DNA of 64,000 nt from Tricholoma matsutake (Eukaryota; Basidiomycota; Agaricomycetes; Agaricales; Tricholomataceae). The position numbers were made by a program, and so were the translations under genes. Of this stretch, positions 1 through 11,263 are shown piece by piece. Numbering within the stretch: position 1 is the first letter of the stretch; the number at the start of each line of letters is the position of its first letter. The notes below the pieces were generated by a model. That model was given only the letters and a program-made list of their open reading frames with translations, made no database searches and had not been told where the DNA came from. The stretch spans positions 62,001 through 126,000 of the forward strand of contig AP026547.1 of NCBI GenBank assembly GCA_026075535.2. Direction: 5' to 3'.

Positions 1-18
1 GGGGAGTGTAAAGTACTG
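1..18. repeat. Right-end tip of a TIR element, cut by the window edge
   Basis: The first 18 bases are identical to 34017-34034, the right end of the TIR element at 32331-34030. The inverted form of the shared core (CTTTACACTCC) is that element's left tip. This is therefore probably the right end of a second copy whose body lies outside the window. Only 18 bases are available. Confidence 0.45.
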
Positions 19-112
19 AAGGCAACCGCAACTGAAAAAAGACCAGACCGCAGTTCAGTTCGGTCCAGTTGCAGTTTTTTTCCAGTTCGATGAACCAGAC
101 TTTCAAACACTA
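19..112. mobile_element. hAT element end, remnant
   Basis: The stretch is rich in AACCGG-like and GGTCCAG-like subterminal motifs and ends in GACTTTCAAACACTA. Allowing one base of difference, this is the inverted TIR of the hAT element at 19675-20986 (TAGTGTTTGAAAGTCC). No opposite end or target duplication can be paired with it, so it is a truncated relic of the same family. Confidence 0.45.
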
Positions 113-147
113 GATACTTATATATGGCTATGAGATGGAGCTGGGAT

Positions 148-2640
148 GGCCCCAAATCAGGCTGAATACAAGCAGTTTCTCCAAGATGCCATAAAATGAT
201 TAACAGTAAGTACACTTCCCTTGCCACTGCCACTGCCATTGCCACTGCCATTACTGTGGCTGTGGCTGTGGCCATTCCCACCCCTGCTCCCATGCCCACT
301 CCCAATCTGATCTGATCTTATCTGTGCCCCATTTGCAGAAGGCACCTTGCAAAAATAAATTCTTAGCCATTGTGAATCCTTTTCTGGCATCGAAGGCATG
401 TGACCGGCTGCCATTGCATGTGTGCGACATGGATGTTATGCACCCAATGCATTGGTAGACTTGTTCCAGGGAGAACAGCAAAAGAATGTTGACTTTGCTT
501 TCCTTCAAGCACTGAAGACTACCAGGGTTGACACTCAACAGGGAGTAATGCTGATTTATGACATTGTCTGCCAGTACATCATCTACCTTCTGGAGCACAT
601 TGGTCCACATCTTCCAGCTGACCTCACCATTGACCAGGCCATTGGGCTTATGCATGTACATGGTCACAAGGATGAATGCTTTTTTTGCTATGCTCCATCT
701 TTCATTCCAGGCTCTGGCACCATAGCAGGAGAAATACTAGAGTCCCTGTGGTCATTGCTGAATTCCATTTCCCCAACAGTTAGGACAGCGATAGTGTTGC
801 CACTGGCTCAGCCGAGGTTTTTCAATAAAATGGCTATAGCATGCCAGATAAATTTCCTACATTCACCAAGATATTTGAGCATATGGATGGGCCCATAAGC
901 CGAGGGGTTGTCTGCCAACACTAGTTGAACCGATCAGTTTTCCCTGAGTTATTTAATAAACAAAACTCGGCTTGATGGCTTGGCTTGAAATCAAAGCCGA
1001 GTGAATAAGTCAGGAATGGGGGATCCAATCAGATAATGTTGGCAGAAGACCCCTCAGCTTATGGGCTCGTCCATATGCTCAAATATCCTAGTGAATTTAG
1101 GAAATTTATCTGGTATGCTATAGCTATTTTATTGAAAAACATCGGCTGAGGCAGTGGCAACACTAGACAGCGACCTTGCCACATCGGGCAGAAATGCTTG
1201 ACTATCATGCTATGGACTGAAATCACAAGAAAATGCTTGGCATGACCACTATGCTGTGTGCAAAATCTCAAGAAGCCCTTGAGATCTTCACACAACTCGG
1301 CAAGCACCATGCTGACATTACAGCAGCATTTGGTCAACAGGTGATCCAAAGATGGGAGGATGAAGTGACTACAGCAGAATTGCTCAGGCTGACAGATGTT
1401 AAGGCCATGGATATCTACACCACTCAGGGATCAGGAGTGGGAGTGGCGATGGCATTGGCATTGGCATTGTGGCACTGGCACCAGTTCAATCTGCGGTTGA
1501 GGAGTGGATTGATTTCGCAATCATCATTCAACAAATGCAGTAAGTACTGCCTAACATACTCATATATCACAACCCATTGTTGGCATACACCAGGATTGAA
1601 TTATGAGACAAAGTCCACCAACTTGGTACATCACCAAATGTTTCTGACATGCAATATGTTGAAAGGGAAAGGGAAGCTCTTGCATTCCACATGGAAACCT
1701 TAACAGATTTACAAAATGCTGCCAATGTTGCTGACCATGACATTGGTCCATCACAAATCAGACATTACAATCTTGACAACTCTGATGACTTAGACCCTTC
1801 AGACAAAGACACACCTACAGCATCAGGGCCTTCACATCTTCCAGCTGACAGAAATGCTATTCCAGTTGAGGAGCAACAAGTATACCTCCCATTTAATGGC
1901 CCTCTGGCAAAGGTGGAGATTCAGCTCAGGAAGAATCAGGCAAGCTGACTGCTGCATCGGTTGTGGGAGCTCATTGTGGACAAGTCATTTCAATATTCAC
2001 ACATTATTTGAGCTGCCCCAAGAAAGGTAGTTTGCACATGAGCATGAGCCACTGTCCAGGAGTTGGTCAACAAAATTGCCATGCATTCCCAAATGTATAA
2101 CCATTGCTGAAGCAGATTGGTGGCACTGGATTGTGACACTGACACCTTAAATATGTTTCAGCAGTTAAAAACAGATGACCTCAACACTAGCACAGCTATT
2201 CTGAACCCGAATGTGCCAGGCTCCACTGATATTTGTCTGTCCTGGATTCAGCATAATTCTCACATTCGGATGGGTGTTACTGCCTTCCCCAATGCTGCTG
2301 CCACTGCCATACCCACTGCCGTGCCCGCTCCTGCTCCCGTTCCCACTCCTACTTCCTTTAACAGCCACTCCCAATCCCACCGATCAATTCTGGGAATGTA
2401 CATCTATTTTGTGGCTATTCATTTGCATTGCACTGAACTTCTTGGATAGTCAGGTGAGTACATTGGCTTCGCTCATGGGCTCAGAGACATAGATGGAAGG
2501 AGGAATTTCTGCTGGTCACATATGAAATGCAGTGGACTGTGCAGTATTTCATTTATCACAGTGAACGGTGGCAGTCAGCCTTGCACTCAGAGAATACCTT
2601 GCCTGGCCCCATAATGCTAACTGTCAGCAGGCTTTATGGT
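148..2640 (+). pseudogene. KDZ-superfamily transposase, decayed and interrupted
   Basis: Conserved blocks of a Kyakuja-Dileera-Zisupton transposase follow one another on the plus strand in different frames. They are RHGCYAPNALVDLFQGEQQ and YDIVCQY near 420-600, then GHKDECFFCYAPSFIPG and GEILESLWSLLN near 660-760. After a transposon insertion come a helical block (1174-1420), LAKVEIQLRKNQA near 1900, NPNVPGSTDICLSWIQ near 2200-2260, and WLRSWAQRHRWKEEFLLVTYEM near 2463-2530 joined to a downstream block. Intron-like gaps separate the blocks; the first (about 208-338, GTAAGT to TTTGCAG) is filled with CCACTGCC-type minisatellite. Stops and frame changes occur between blocks, including a TGA shortly after the MITE. 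KDZ enzymes are cut-and-paste transposases abundant in basidiomycetes. The family call is secure; exon edges are approximate and the gene cannot be functional. Confidence 0.8.
792..1165. mobile_element. hAT-type MITE inserted in the KDZ gene
   Basis: A 374-bp element with terminal inverted repeats of roughly 115 bp (tips TAGTGTTGCCACTG) is flanked by a perfect 8-bp direct repeat GACAGCGA (784-791 and 1166-1173). Eight-base target duplications and TAGTG tips are typical of hAT. Joining the flanks with one target copy restores the KDZ reading frame across the site, so the boundaries are confirmed by the host gene. It encodes nothing. Confidence 0.92.
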
Positions 2641-2995
2641 GCAAATTAGCATTCAGGGCTGACACTGCATTTACATAAGCAAACATCAATTACATCTCCA
2701 CTCTACAACCCTCTATTACATAAACTTGATCATCTTGATCTCTAACCACAATCAACATGTCAAATAAATGTCTCTCAGTCTTCAACCCTTTTTGTTTACA
2801 ATTGGGGCTGAAAGGTCTGCTCCAAATGCATACACAGCAGATCATTTGGTATGCAGAGTCCCATTTCTGTCAAGTCCTGTTGCACATGCAAGGGGCAAAT
2901 GTCTTAAAGCAAAAATGGATGCAAAAGGTTCTATATTGTGAGCTTGTAAGCAGGATCTTTTATGAATTGAGTAAGAGATTTGTCACTCAAAAATC
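2641..2995. other. No recognisable gene
   Basis: AT-rich sequence between the last KDZ-like block and the next open frame. Translation in all frames gives short unrelated pieces. I see no repeat, TIR or LTR edge in it. Confidence 0.5.
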
Positions 2996-3499
2996 TTGCA
3001 GCTGTGCATCATGTCTCAAATTGGCTTCACCACATCAATCAGCCTGGTGTTCGAGGTGCCAATCCTGCTTCATTCCTTGGCTGACAGTCTTGCTGAGGTA
3101 ACCTTTGACCACCTACCACTTGGATTCCATCCATCCCTCTTGGCTGTGTTGGATGATGGTGTCCCCCCCAAACTTACAAGCAGTCTAGTGCCCTCATATG
3201 CCCTGGATTGGTGGAGACATCATAGCAAACCAGCAGTGGACAGCATTGTGGGCATCGACACCCTGGATCAGTGCCTTGATCACCATAAGCAGTACTTCAC
3301 TGAGTCTGACTCACCTGCTCCTGCTTCCCAAGCTGTTGCTGCTCCTGCTGCTGATTGCCAATCCTGCATCAACCTCCAGGGTCTCTTGAATGATATGCTG
3401 CATGAAATGTGCAGTATGCTTCAGTTTATAGATGGCTGCAAATCATCAGCAGATGCTGCATTGAATGCCAATGTCAGGAAAGCAGCAGTGTTACACTGA
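2996..3499 (+). CDS. Uncharacterised open reading frame downstream of KDZ
   Basis: An open frame of 167 codons encodes a protein with no family I recognise. Its first half is mixed hydrophobic (LLHSLADSLAEVTF). The middle has a WW pair and a run of Ala/Pro (PAPASQAVAAPAADC), and the end contains CQSCINLQGLLNDMLHEMC, suggesting an amphipathic helix. It follows the KDZ gene on the same strand, so it may be an accessory ORF of that element or a fragment of a longer spliced gene continuing into 3548-4517. Coding status is uncertain; the start was chosen only as the first in-frame initiator. Confidence 0.3.
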   Translation: MQLCIMSQIGFTTSISLVFEVPILLHSLADSLAEVTFDHLPLGFHPSLLAVLDDGVPPKLTSSLVPSYALDWWRHHSKPAVDSIVGIDTLDQCLDHHKQYFTESDSPAPASQAVAAPAADCQSCINLQGLLNDMLHEMCSMLQFIDGCKSSADAALNANVRKAAVLH

Positions 3500-3547
3500 G
3501 TTCATGAGTTTTCCCTGCTGAAGGAGCTCCAGGCTGAACCACAGGCT

Positions 3548-4517
3548 TTGGCAACAGGATCAAAACCCCCTCAATGTGCTGGGCAACCTTCAAGGCAAGC
3601 AGTGGTAAGAAGAAAATTGGAACTGGTGGCAGCAAATGCACAGGCAGAACTTGAGCACCTGAAGTCCCTTCCCCCCAGCTCCTACAAGTGGACCTGGGGT
3701 GTTGACATCACAGAAAGTGATGTTTCGGGTGCTAATGAGAAGACTGAGAGCAAGGGCAAACAACAGCATTCCGAGTATTGGTTGTCTCTGCCTGATGGTG
3801 AAAGGTGTGGTTGAGCACACCAATGGTCTCAACAGTTGCATCCAATGCCTATGGTCAACCACCCATGGCATCAGGTGATGGAGCAGACAATTCATTGCCT
3901 CCTGACCCCACTCCCAGCTCCACTCCTCCTCCCACTCCTGCTCCTGCTCCTGTTCCCAATGCCTTGCCTGATGCAGAAGCTGGCCAGCCCACTGCCATGG
4001 TTTGGCAAGGCCAAGATGATGTGTGAAGTGCAGATCAGCCCACTGCCTTTTAGGCAGCCATGGCATGGCAAGGTGAAGACAATGCATCAAGTGATGCTGA
4101 TCAGCCCACCGCCTTTCAGGCACTCATGGCATGGCAGGGAGACAATGATCAGTCATCGTCTTCCCCTACAGGTTCCCTGACTGGCTTTGATGCTGCTCCC
4201 TTTTATCTTTCCAATTCTACCTCCTCGTCAATCCACCTTCAACAGATGCAGCTGCTTTCCCCACTGCATCTGATGCTGCAGATGCTTTTCTGTCATCCTT
4301 AGAGACTGGATCTAATGGTAAATCAGATGCCCAGGCCAATTCTGAAGATTCCATTACCACATCACAGATAGAGAACCCCACTCCTTCTCGTATCACTTTG
4401 CCAACCTACCCTCCTGCAGACTTCACTTTGCTGATCTACACTCCTGCAGACTTCAGTTATGTCGATGAGACTTGGTTGTCTAGCCCTGATGAGATGATGG
4501 ACACTGACATTGAATGA
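3548..4517 (+). pseudogene. Low-complexity hypothetical coding remnant
   Basis: Overlapping plus-strand frames read as a hydrophilic Pro/Gln/Ser-rich product. The sequence ATGSKPPQCAGQPSRQ runs to about 3814, then a Pro-rich run (PTPSSTPPPTPAPAPVP) near 3900-3965. After that, a unit of about 60 bp is repeated (QPTAMVWQG, QPTAFQALMAWQG) at 3985-4150, and an acidic Ser/Asp-rich end stops near 4517. Frames change several times. The Pro-rich run is made of the same CCCACTCC-type DNA found in the KDZ introns, so part of this may be intron rather than coding. No function can be named. Confidence 0.3.
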
Positions 4518-4684
4518 TGCATCATGTATATATAGTGTTGTGGGTAGTAGTACATTGTACATAGTAAATATCATTGTTTTTGTGGTCCTGTCAAGCTCCA
4601 ATGTCAGTGCCGCTTCCCAGTCCCAGTCCCAGTCCCTGCCCCCAGTCCAGTCCCTGATCCTGGTCCTGGTCCCCTTCCCTGCAA

Positions 4685-5172
4685 TTGCATTTCAAACATT
4701 ACTAATGTCTGTACAGTACAGCAAGTAAAGTAGTAATGTAGTCATTGGTTAATTAATAGAGTATGTACAAATATATAGTGAGTTCGACAGCATCCATCAA
4801 AAGTCAATAGTATTTATAGGTTAATATTGTGTCCATGCCCAATGGCGATGCCATGGCCGTCCCTGAGGCTGTCCCCATGTCTGTCCCTGTGGCTGTCCCC
4901 ATGTCTGTCCCTGTGGCTGTCCCCATGTCCATCCCTGTGGCTGTCCCCATGTCCGTCCCTGTGGCTGTCCCCATGTCCATCCCTGTGGCTGTCCCCATGT
5001 CCATCCCCATGTCCATGGCTGTGTCTGTGCCCATTACATTTCAAACATTACTAATGTCTGTATTACATTCCTAATGCATGTCTATTGTAAGGTATAATAA
5101 TCAGTGTACAATGTATCATTGGTTAATATAGTATAGTGACTTTATATAGTGAGTTCGACAGCATCCATCAAA
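4685..5172. repeat. Pair of direct repeats about 350-370 bp apart
   Basis: Two blocks recur in the same order. TTTCAAACATTACTAATGTC occurs near 4690 and near 5040. AGTGAGTTCGACAGCATCC occurs near 4780 and near 5150. Each pair is separated by AT-rich sequence containing CATTGGTTAAT. This looks like a tandem duplication, later expanded by the minisatellite at 4845-5034 inside the second unit. Confidence 0.65.
4845..5034. repeat. 24-bp minisatellite
   Basis: About seven copies of a 24-bp unit built on GTCCCTGTGGCTGTCCCCAT lie head to tail with single-base variants (ATGTCT, ATGTCC, ATGTCCAT). Because 24 is a multiple of three, all frames stay open and give spurious repetitive ORFs on both strands. 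I treat it as non-coding. Confidence 0.85.
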
Positions 5173-5368
5173 CCTGTATCATTCGATACAATGTAGCTTA
5201 CCTATGTGATGTTCTCAGCAACCTCAGACTTGGCTCCAGGTAATTCTTCCATGGAGTGTGATTCTTCTAAGTCGGGCATCATTGTTTCCAGTGCAGAATC
5301 AATACCATTTATTTGGGTGAGTATTTCAATTGTTTGAAGTATAATACTGACACTGCCATTCTGGTTGA
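5173..5368. other. Short spacer without a gene
   Basis: About 200 bases between the duplicated block and the LTR fragment. Nothing recognisable was seen. Confidence 0.5.
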
Positions 5369-5480
5369 TGTAAGGTGACTAGGGGGTGCCCCATGTGTTT
5401 CTCCCATTTTTTATGTTTGTCCTATATTTTCCCTCACCTCATTCCCTTCTATTCTTCATTTTCTATGATTTTTCCTTATT
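5369..5480 (+). repeat. Truncated LTR of the gypsy C family
   Basis: The sequence starts TGTAAGGTGACTAGGGGGTG and matches the first roughly 110 bp of the LTR at 37134-37555 and of the solo LTR at 26699-27124 (reverse). It breaks off at about 5480, directly against the 3' coding end of gypsy A. No target duplication survives. Confidence 0.75.
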
Positions 5481-6970
5481 GACTTCCAGGTGAGAAAATA
5501 TTGTATCTGTCCACTCCATGAAATTTTGGTAAGGCTGGAATTTCATCCCCTCATACACCATTCTTGCAATGTGATGTGGAGCATTCAGATTATGTTTGAA
5601 GAATTGGGCAATCACATTATGTGCTTGCTTACAATTCTCTTTGGGTTCCCACAAATTATTTTCATCGGTATAGTTTTTCCACTTTATTAAAAACTCCAAT
5701 TTGTTTCATCGAAGATGTGAGTCTAGAATTTCTTCAACTACGTATTCTGGAGCACCTTCTACTATTATTGGAGGTTGTGGGGTGGTTTGTTGGCCAGGAA
5801 CAGTGGGTGGGCGGTAAGGGCATAAGCGGGATATGTTAATCTCAGGATCAATCTTGAATGATCAGGGTAATTTTAGTACTACCACATTAGGTGAGATCAC
5901 TTTAGAGATCACATATGGGCCAACTGGTTTCTCTGTAAGCTTCCTCAAAGGTTGTGGAATATTTAGATCCTTGGTACTTAGCCATACCGAGTCACCAACT
6001 TTGTACTCTGGAGCACACGCTTGAGTACGATCCACATGTCGCATCATGTCATCACATGCTTTCTTCAATGTTGCCTCTGCTTCCTCTTGTACCTTTTGCA
6101 TCTTAGATACAAAATCTTCTAATGACTGTACTTTGACTTCCCTTCTGGGTTCTACTCCCATGCGAGGATGATACCCATAATTTGCAAAAAAGGGTGACAT
6201 ACGTGTAGCCAAATGGAATTTGTTATTGTTGGAAAACTCAGCAATTGCCAGCTATTCAGGCCAGTTGGTTTGTCGGTAGTTGACAAACATGCATAGGTAC
6301 TGCTCCAACTCCTGATTCATTCTCTCTGTCTGCCCATCAGTCTGCAGATGATATGCCATAGATAATTTCCCAATATGTTGTTCAGTTCTTGCATAAATGT
6401 GGAAGTGAGTTGTGGTCTGTGATCAGAGATAACAGTATCAGGTAACCCATGTAATTGCCACTCTTGATTTAGATAGAGGCACGCCAACCCCAATGATGAG
6501 ATTTCTGTAGTAGTAGGAATAATATGGACCTCCTTTGTGAAACGGTCACATACTACAAATATTGCATCGTACCCTTGAGCTTCAGGTAATCTTGTGATAA
6601 AATCCACAGAAATATCTCGCCATGGTGCTTTTGGTATCGGGTTCGGCATTAATTTTCCTGCAGGCTTTTCTGTAAATTTCTTTCCCCTCATGCATGTATC
6701 ACATCCATCCACATACCCCGACACATATTTAGAACAATAATTTCTCATCACCAACTCCAATGTCTTCCATCTTCCCAGGCATCCAGCTGTCAGTGTATTA
6801 TGATGTAACTGGATGATCTCCCTTCGCAAATCCTGATCCTTCAGTACATACACCTTTCCTCGAAACAACACCAACCCTTGTTCCTCAACCCATCCATCTC
6901 CTCTAATATTACCCTTCTTCTCTTCCTTCATAGCTTTCACAGCTTCCACTACCTCATCGTCCATATCCAA
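5481..6970 (-). pseudogene. Gypsy A integrase with C-terminal chromodomain
   Basis: From the upstream side, the zinc-binding region (LHHNTLTAGCLGRWKT ... CDTCMRGK) comes first. It has lost the second His, and the WWPGI residues present in the sister copy are deleted. The catalytic core follows with Asp in VDFITRLPEAQGYDAIF, Asp in ISDHRPQ, and a 10-bp deletion before the region of the third acidic residue. After a frame change come the C-terminal domain (YKVGDSVWLSTKDLNIP) and a chromodomain (MEFLIKWKNYTDENNLWEP). Integrase inserts the cDNA, and the chromodomain is thought to direct it to marked chromatin. The deletion and stops rule out function. Confidence 0.85.
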
Positions 6971-6988
6971 ACATTGTCTAATTTTAGG

Positions 6989-8421
6989 CTACATTTCCAC
7001 TTTGGAGCCATCTATTAATAGATGCCCTTGACGCATAGCACAAATGTGAAAGTATTCAGGTTTGAGTAAGGTAACATTTTTATTGTCCTCCTCCACCCCC
7101 CTTTTATGATCAATACATCTGGATAATGCATCTGCCTTCCTCATTAAGCTTCCCACCTTGTGGACCAAGTGAAAATTGAAATGCGATAGGAATAGCACCC
7201 AACGCACTTGCCTGCGGTTTAGCTTTTTAGCTGGCATGAAGTATTGCAGATTTTGATGATCCGTCCAGATCTCAATCTGATGTGTGCATCCCTCCAAATA
7301 ATGTCTCCATGCCTCCAATGCTTGTATTATCCCCAACATCTCTTTGTCATGCACATCATAATTTCTCTCCACATCATTCAACCCTCGGGACAAATATGCA
7401 CAAGGATGCCATTTGTCATCTTCGCACAACATTGATAATACCACTCCAGTAGCAAAGTTGGATGCATCTGATTCCACTTGTAAGGGGCATGTGAAATCTA
7501 CTGGGGCTAATATTGGTCCCTCCACAAACTTTCTCTTCAACTCCTCAAATGCTGTCTGCTGCTGCTCTCCCCACCTCCACACTACTCCCTTTCATGTAAG
7601 GTTATGTAAGAGTGCAGTGATTTTGGAAACATTTTGCACAAAGCGACAATAATAATTTGCAAGTCCCAAGAATGCTTGCACCTCCTTGACATGGGTAGGC
7701 GCAGGCCAATCCATGATTGCCTGTACCTTGATTGGATCCATTTTGATCCTGTCAGGGCCGATCAATAATCCTAGGAACTTGATCTCACTTGCCCCAAACA
7801 CACACTTCTCTGGTTTCAAAAATAGATCATTCTCTGCCAACCTCTGCAATACCTCCTGCACTATCACCTCATGATTTCTTCATCCTCCATGAATATCAGA
7901 ATGTCATCAATAAATATTATTACCATGCCCTTGTCAATTACATCCTTGAAAATGTTGTTCATCATATTTTGGAAAATCAGGGGACTATTAGTCATTCCAA
8001 AAAACATGACAAGTGGCTCAAATGATCCTCGACACATGGCAAATGCAGCCTTCCACTCATCTCCTTTCTTTATTCGTACATTGTTATATCCCCATCGTAA
8101 ATCCAATTTTGTAAAGACTTTGGCTTTTCCCACTTTGTCAATTATTTCTGAAATTAACAGCAAGGGGTATGCGTTCTTCACTGTCCACTCATTCAGGTAC
8201 CTATAATCTGTACACATCCTCTTTCTCCTATCTTTTTTTGGTACAAAAAATATTGGTGATGTCTGCAGTGATTTTGAAGGTCGTATATAGCCTTTGCACA
8301 ATTGTTTGTTTAGGAACGCATCCACTTCCTCTTGCTCCATCGGAGATAACGAATATACCTTCGACTTCTTCAGCACAAATCCTGGCTTCATCTTGATCAC
8401 ATGATCCCATGGCTTCCACAC
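6989..8421 (-). pseudogene. Gypsy A reverse transcriptase and RNase H
   Basis: The reverse transcriptase segment begins near [14 protein letters not shown]. It contains [20 protein letters not shown], the catalytic FIDD box ([10 protein letters not shown]) and FLKPEKCVFG in the thumb, split between frames near 7864. RNase H follows with VESDASNFATGVVLS, DKEMLGIIQALEAWRHYLEG and WTDHQNLQYF, ending at KADALSR. The active-site FIDD is a conservative variant of YVDD. Frame breaks near 7864 and 7585 separate the pieces, so the protein is not made intact. Confidence 0.88.
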
Positions 8422-8546
8422 TGGAAGTCACTCAGACTCCTTCTTCTGGAACACTGACAGATATTCATGATACACTTTTGGCACCAACTCCTCCACTGGC
8501 TTCTCCACATTCACAACATTCTTGTCCCATGACTGTCCTCCACGAA

Positions 8547-9411
8547 TTACTCGAAAGGTTTGCTCTGCTCTTCCTTCTTGATCATGATCAGAACTTCCCC
8601 ATTTGGCATTTCCTCATCCTCCACTTCCTCCATCGTAACTGCATACTTCCTCGGACGTTCCTCCTCTCTCTTTTTCTTTTTCTCTTTCTTCGTCTTCCTC
8701 CCATACACATTACATTCCTTAGGACAATGAGTCATGTGTACTTTCCCAGTTTTCCAATCAATTTCGGGATTATGCTTCCATAACCATGGACATCCTATTA
8801 TTAGATTGGTCTTCCCGAGATCACACTTCAAATACAGCTCATTCCTGATGCTCCTAATATTTTAATATCATAGTCACCTCCTCCTTGATAGTTCCTCCAT
8901 GATTGACTGTTCCATCAATATTGTACACCATTATTGGTTGTGACAGCTTGTGTGTGCTAATACCATTTCTGGTAATTAAGGATGGATTAATAAATAATCC
9001 TGTAGCACCGCTATTGAGCAATGCTTCCACATTTATTGCTGCATGTGTGTCCACTGTCTTCAATCCCATAGTCAAGGTGATTTCTGGTTCTATTTGTGCA
9101 GAGCGAATAAAGAATTTTGGGGTTTTTGGAAATGGCACATGGGAATTTTCTTTGTCATGTGATTTGCAACAGTTGTACTTATCAATTTCCTTTTTGGGTT
9201 TGCTCTGGGTTTGCTCAGATACTAATACATTGTAACGATTCTGGGTCACCAATGGGGAAACCTTCACTGGGACTCTTCCACAAAATTCTCCTGCTTGCCT
9301 TCCTCCTGCTTTACTTCCTCGAATATAGCTCCCCTGATATTTCTCTTCTCCTTACAGTTTCTAGAGATGTGTCCTAACTGCCCACAGTTAAAACATCTAA
9401 GTGGGGGTCAT
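8547..9411 (-). pseudogene. Gypsy A zinc knuckle and protease region
   Basis: A CCHC knuckle (CFNCGQLGHISRNC, CX2CX4HX4C) lies at the upstream edge near 9370-9411. It is followed by the retroviral-type aspartic protease (8854-9267) and linker (8547-8831). The protease motif reads LLNSGATGLF, with Asn at the position of the catalytic Asp normally found in D(S/T)GA. The same NSGATG is present in the copy near 61850, so the change is not private to this copy. The linker is Lys/Glu-rich (KKEKKKKREEERPRKY). A frame break separates protease and linker. Confidence 0.75.
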
Positions 9412-9463
9412 CTCCCCACTTGATCAATCTCCATTGCATCTGCTGGCGCTACTGACTCTGCAA

Positions 9464-10360
9464 CTATAGTGTCACTGCCATGGCTGGTGGCTGTGCCCTC
9501 GGAGTCTGTACCTGAGGTGCTTTTCGTTTTTCGGACTGTCCTCCTGATGGCTTTCCAAATTTGGTACTTCTGTACATCAACTTCAATTCCACCTGTTCCT
9601 GCTGATATTGCCGGTCAAGGTGGATTGCCCAATTATACCACTTGTCCAATTTCTCTGGCATGGAAGGTAGTCAGTAGATAGACTTGAATAAAGAGGGATT
9701 TAATCCTGCTTTCAAAAATTCTACCAACGCAGCTTCTCCCATATCCATTTGTGAAGCTTCTGCTTTGAATTGCAAAATAAATTCATCCGCTGTTAGGTAA
9801 CCTTGGCACATGGTTTTTAATTTGGCGTTAGCTGTCACCTTTGGATTAGGGTCCCCAAACTGTGCCTCCAATCTCTCCAAAAATTCCTTGAAGGTTGCAA
9901 ATGGTTTATTTCCCATGGCAATTTGATTGATAGCCTCGTTTCTCCAGAACTGTGCTTTCCCCCCCTGGATGTACAAGAGAGCAAACATAATCCTAGACTC
10001 AGCTGTATGAAACTCTGGCTTCCTCCCATGGATGTACAATACTATAGAGCTGATGAAAGATTTTGTATTCTCCATGGTACCATCAAAAATTTGTGGGGGT
10101 GCGTATGTAGGTAAGCACAGTTTTCCATTTCCAGACTTCTCCCCTGTCTCTCCCTCCTGTGACATCCACTCCATCATCTCCTCCATCTCATCATCTCTAT
10201 CTCCTGTCATCTCTGGCTGTACTTCTGCTTGTCTGGGCTGTGATGTGGTCAACACTGACACTAATTGTGACATCTGCGCTGTAAGCACATCAATCTTTGC
10301 CTCTAGCACTGGCATGGGAACAGGATTAGGACCGGGATTAGAAGTTGAGGGTTCAGACAT
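9464..10360 (-). pseudogene. Gypsy A Gag
   Basis: I chose MSEPSTSNPGPNP (10360) as the start because the sister copy begins there too. An N-terminal coiled stretch (LEAKIDVLTAQMSQLVSVL) is followed by an acidic segment and the retrotransposon Gag core (PPQIFDGTMENTKSFI, FWRNEAINQ, FKEFLERLEAQFGDPN, MCQGYLTADEF). The frame meets TGA at 9671-9673, followed by CTA, then continues in frame as LPSMPEKLDKWYNWAIHLDR to 9464. Gag forms the particle that packages element RNA. The same in-frame TGA is present in the other copy. Confidence 0.85.
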
Positions 10361-10835
10361 AATTGTGAAATCTGTGATGAGTCCCTTCTTCAACAAATTC
10401 AAAACTTGTTCTTCGAGACCTCTCCAAATGTTTACAGGTCACATGATACTTTGTCAATTGTTCATCATTCATTGGGCGCCTATTTTGGCACTTTGGATCA
10501 ATATCCCTTCCAACAATGCCTGATCTCGGAGATATCACTGAATTCAGCTTGTAACTAAAATAGTCGTCTGAATAGAGTAATGTAAATCGTAACTAAACCA
10601 GATCCAATCAGTTGTCTGGTTGCAGCTGTCCTAATGACAAGCGCTGCCTCTCAATCACTGGCGGTCGCAATGTAAGGCGAGGCCTGGTGTTGGCTTATGA
10701 AAGAAAAGGTAGATTACATATGTACAAGTACTTCCAGCTCATGCCGAAAGGATGAGTAATTGGATGTGGTGCAGTGAAACAATGACATATGCACAAGTAA
10801 GAGAAGGCACACTGATAAGAGAAGGTGTGTTCTTC

Positions 10836-11250
10836 TGTTAGGGCGACACCCACCCCCTTCTGCTAGCTAAGACCGTGTGGGTTCTCTCTCCAAGAAGGGG
10901 GTGGTATCTGCGTGCATGATGGGGGAATTAATGGGTTTGATGCAAGGGGTTATTTACAGATGAGTTTGTTGAGATAGGCTTTTCACATCACAAGCGTAGG
11001 TGGAATACCTAAGAGAACACAACTGGGGTCCCCTAGGTGTATATTTTGGGTTTATATACTATGTTACATATATTGTACATTGTTGTTACCGATGTGCGCA
11101 TACAGGCACATACATAGTGATGTGTGCGAAATAATATTCTCATGCTCTCAAAGTGTAGCATCATTTGGCATCATTTGGTGTCATGTAGCATAATTTGACA
11201 TAATATAATGAAAATGAAATTATATTAGGTAATGGGGCTGTTTCCTAACA
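10836..11250 (-). repeat. 5' LTR of gypsy A
   Basis: A 415-bp LTR: on the plus strand it starts TGTTAGGGCGACACC and ends GGCTGTTTCCTAACA, giving the 7-bp inverted ends TGTTAGG/CCTAACA. It matches 57227-57628 and the partial copy from 63692. A TATA-like stretch (TTTATATACTATG) lies in its middle. Because its partner is missing, the target duplication cannot be read. Confidence 0.92.
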
Positions 11251-11263
11251 AGATTGAGATGAG

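Larger units (their letters stand above)
5481..11250 (-). mobile_element. Ty3/gypsy chromovirus, copy A (3' LTR missing)
   Basis: Read on the minus strand the order is 5' LTR (10836-11250), leader, gag, protease, reverse transcriptase, RNase H, integrase and chromodomain, the Ty3/gypsy order. It is closely related over its whole length to the element at 57227-64000. Compared with that copy, it lacks the polypurine tract and the 3' LTR: the sequence stops just short of them at 5481. The leader (10361-10835) has no ORF. Many stops and small deletions make it non-functional. Confidence 0.9.

Noticed and set aside
4845..5034. Overlapping repetitive ORFs on both strands (collagen-like or VPVAVPMS repeats)
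   Set aside because: They arise because a 24-bp minisatellite keeps all frames open. There is no start context, and no flanking coding sequence.
4845..5034. CRISPR-like array
   Set aside because: Units are contiguous with no unique spacers, and the genome is eukaryotic.
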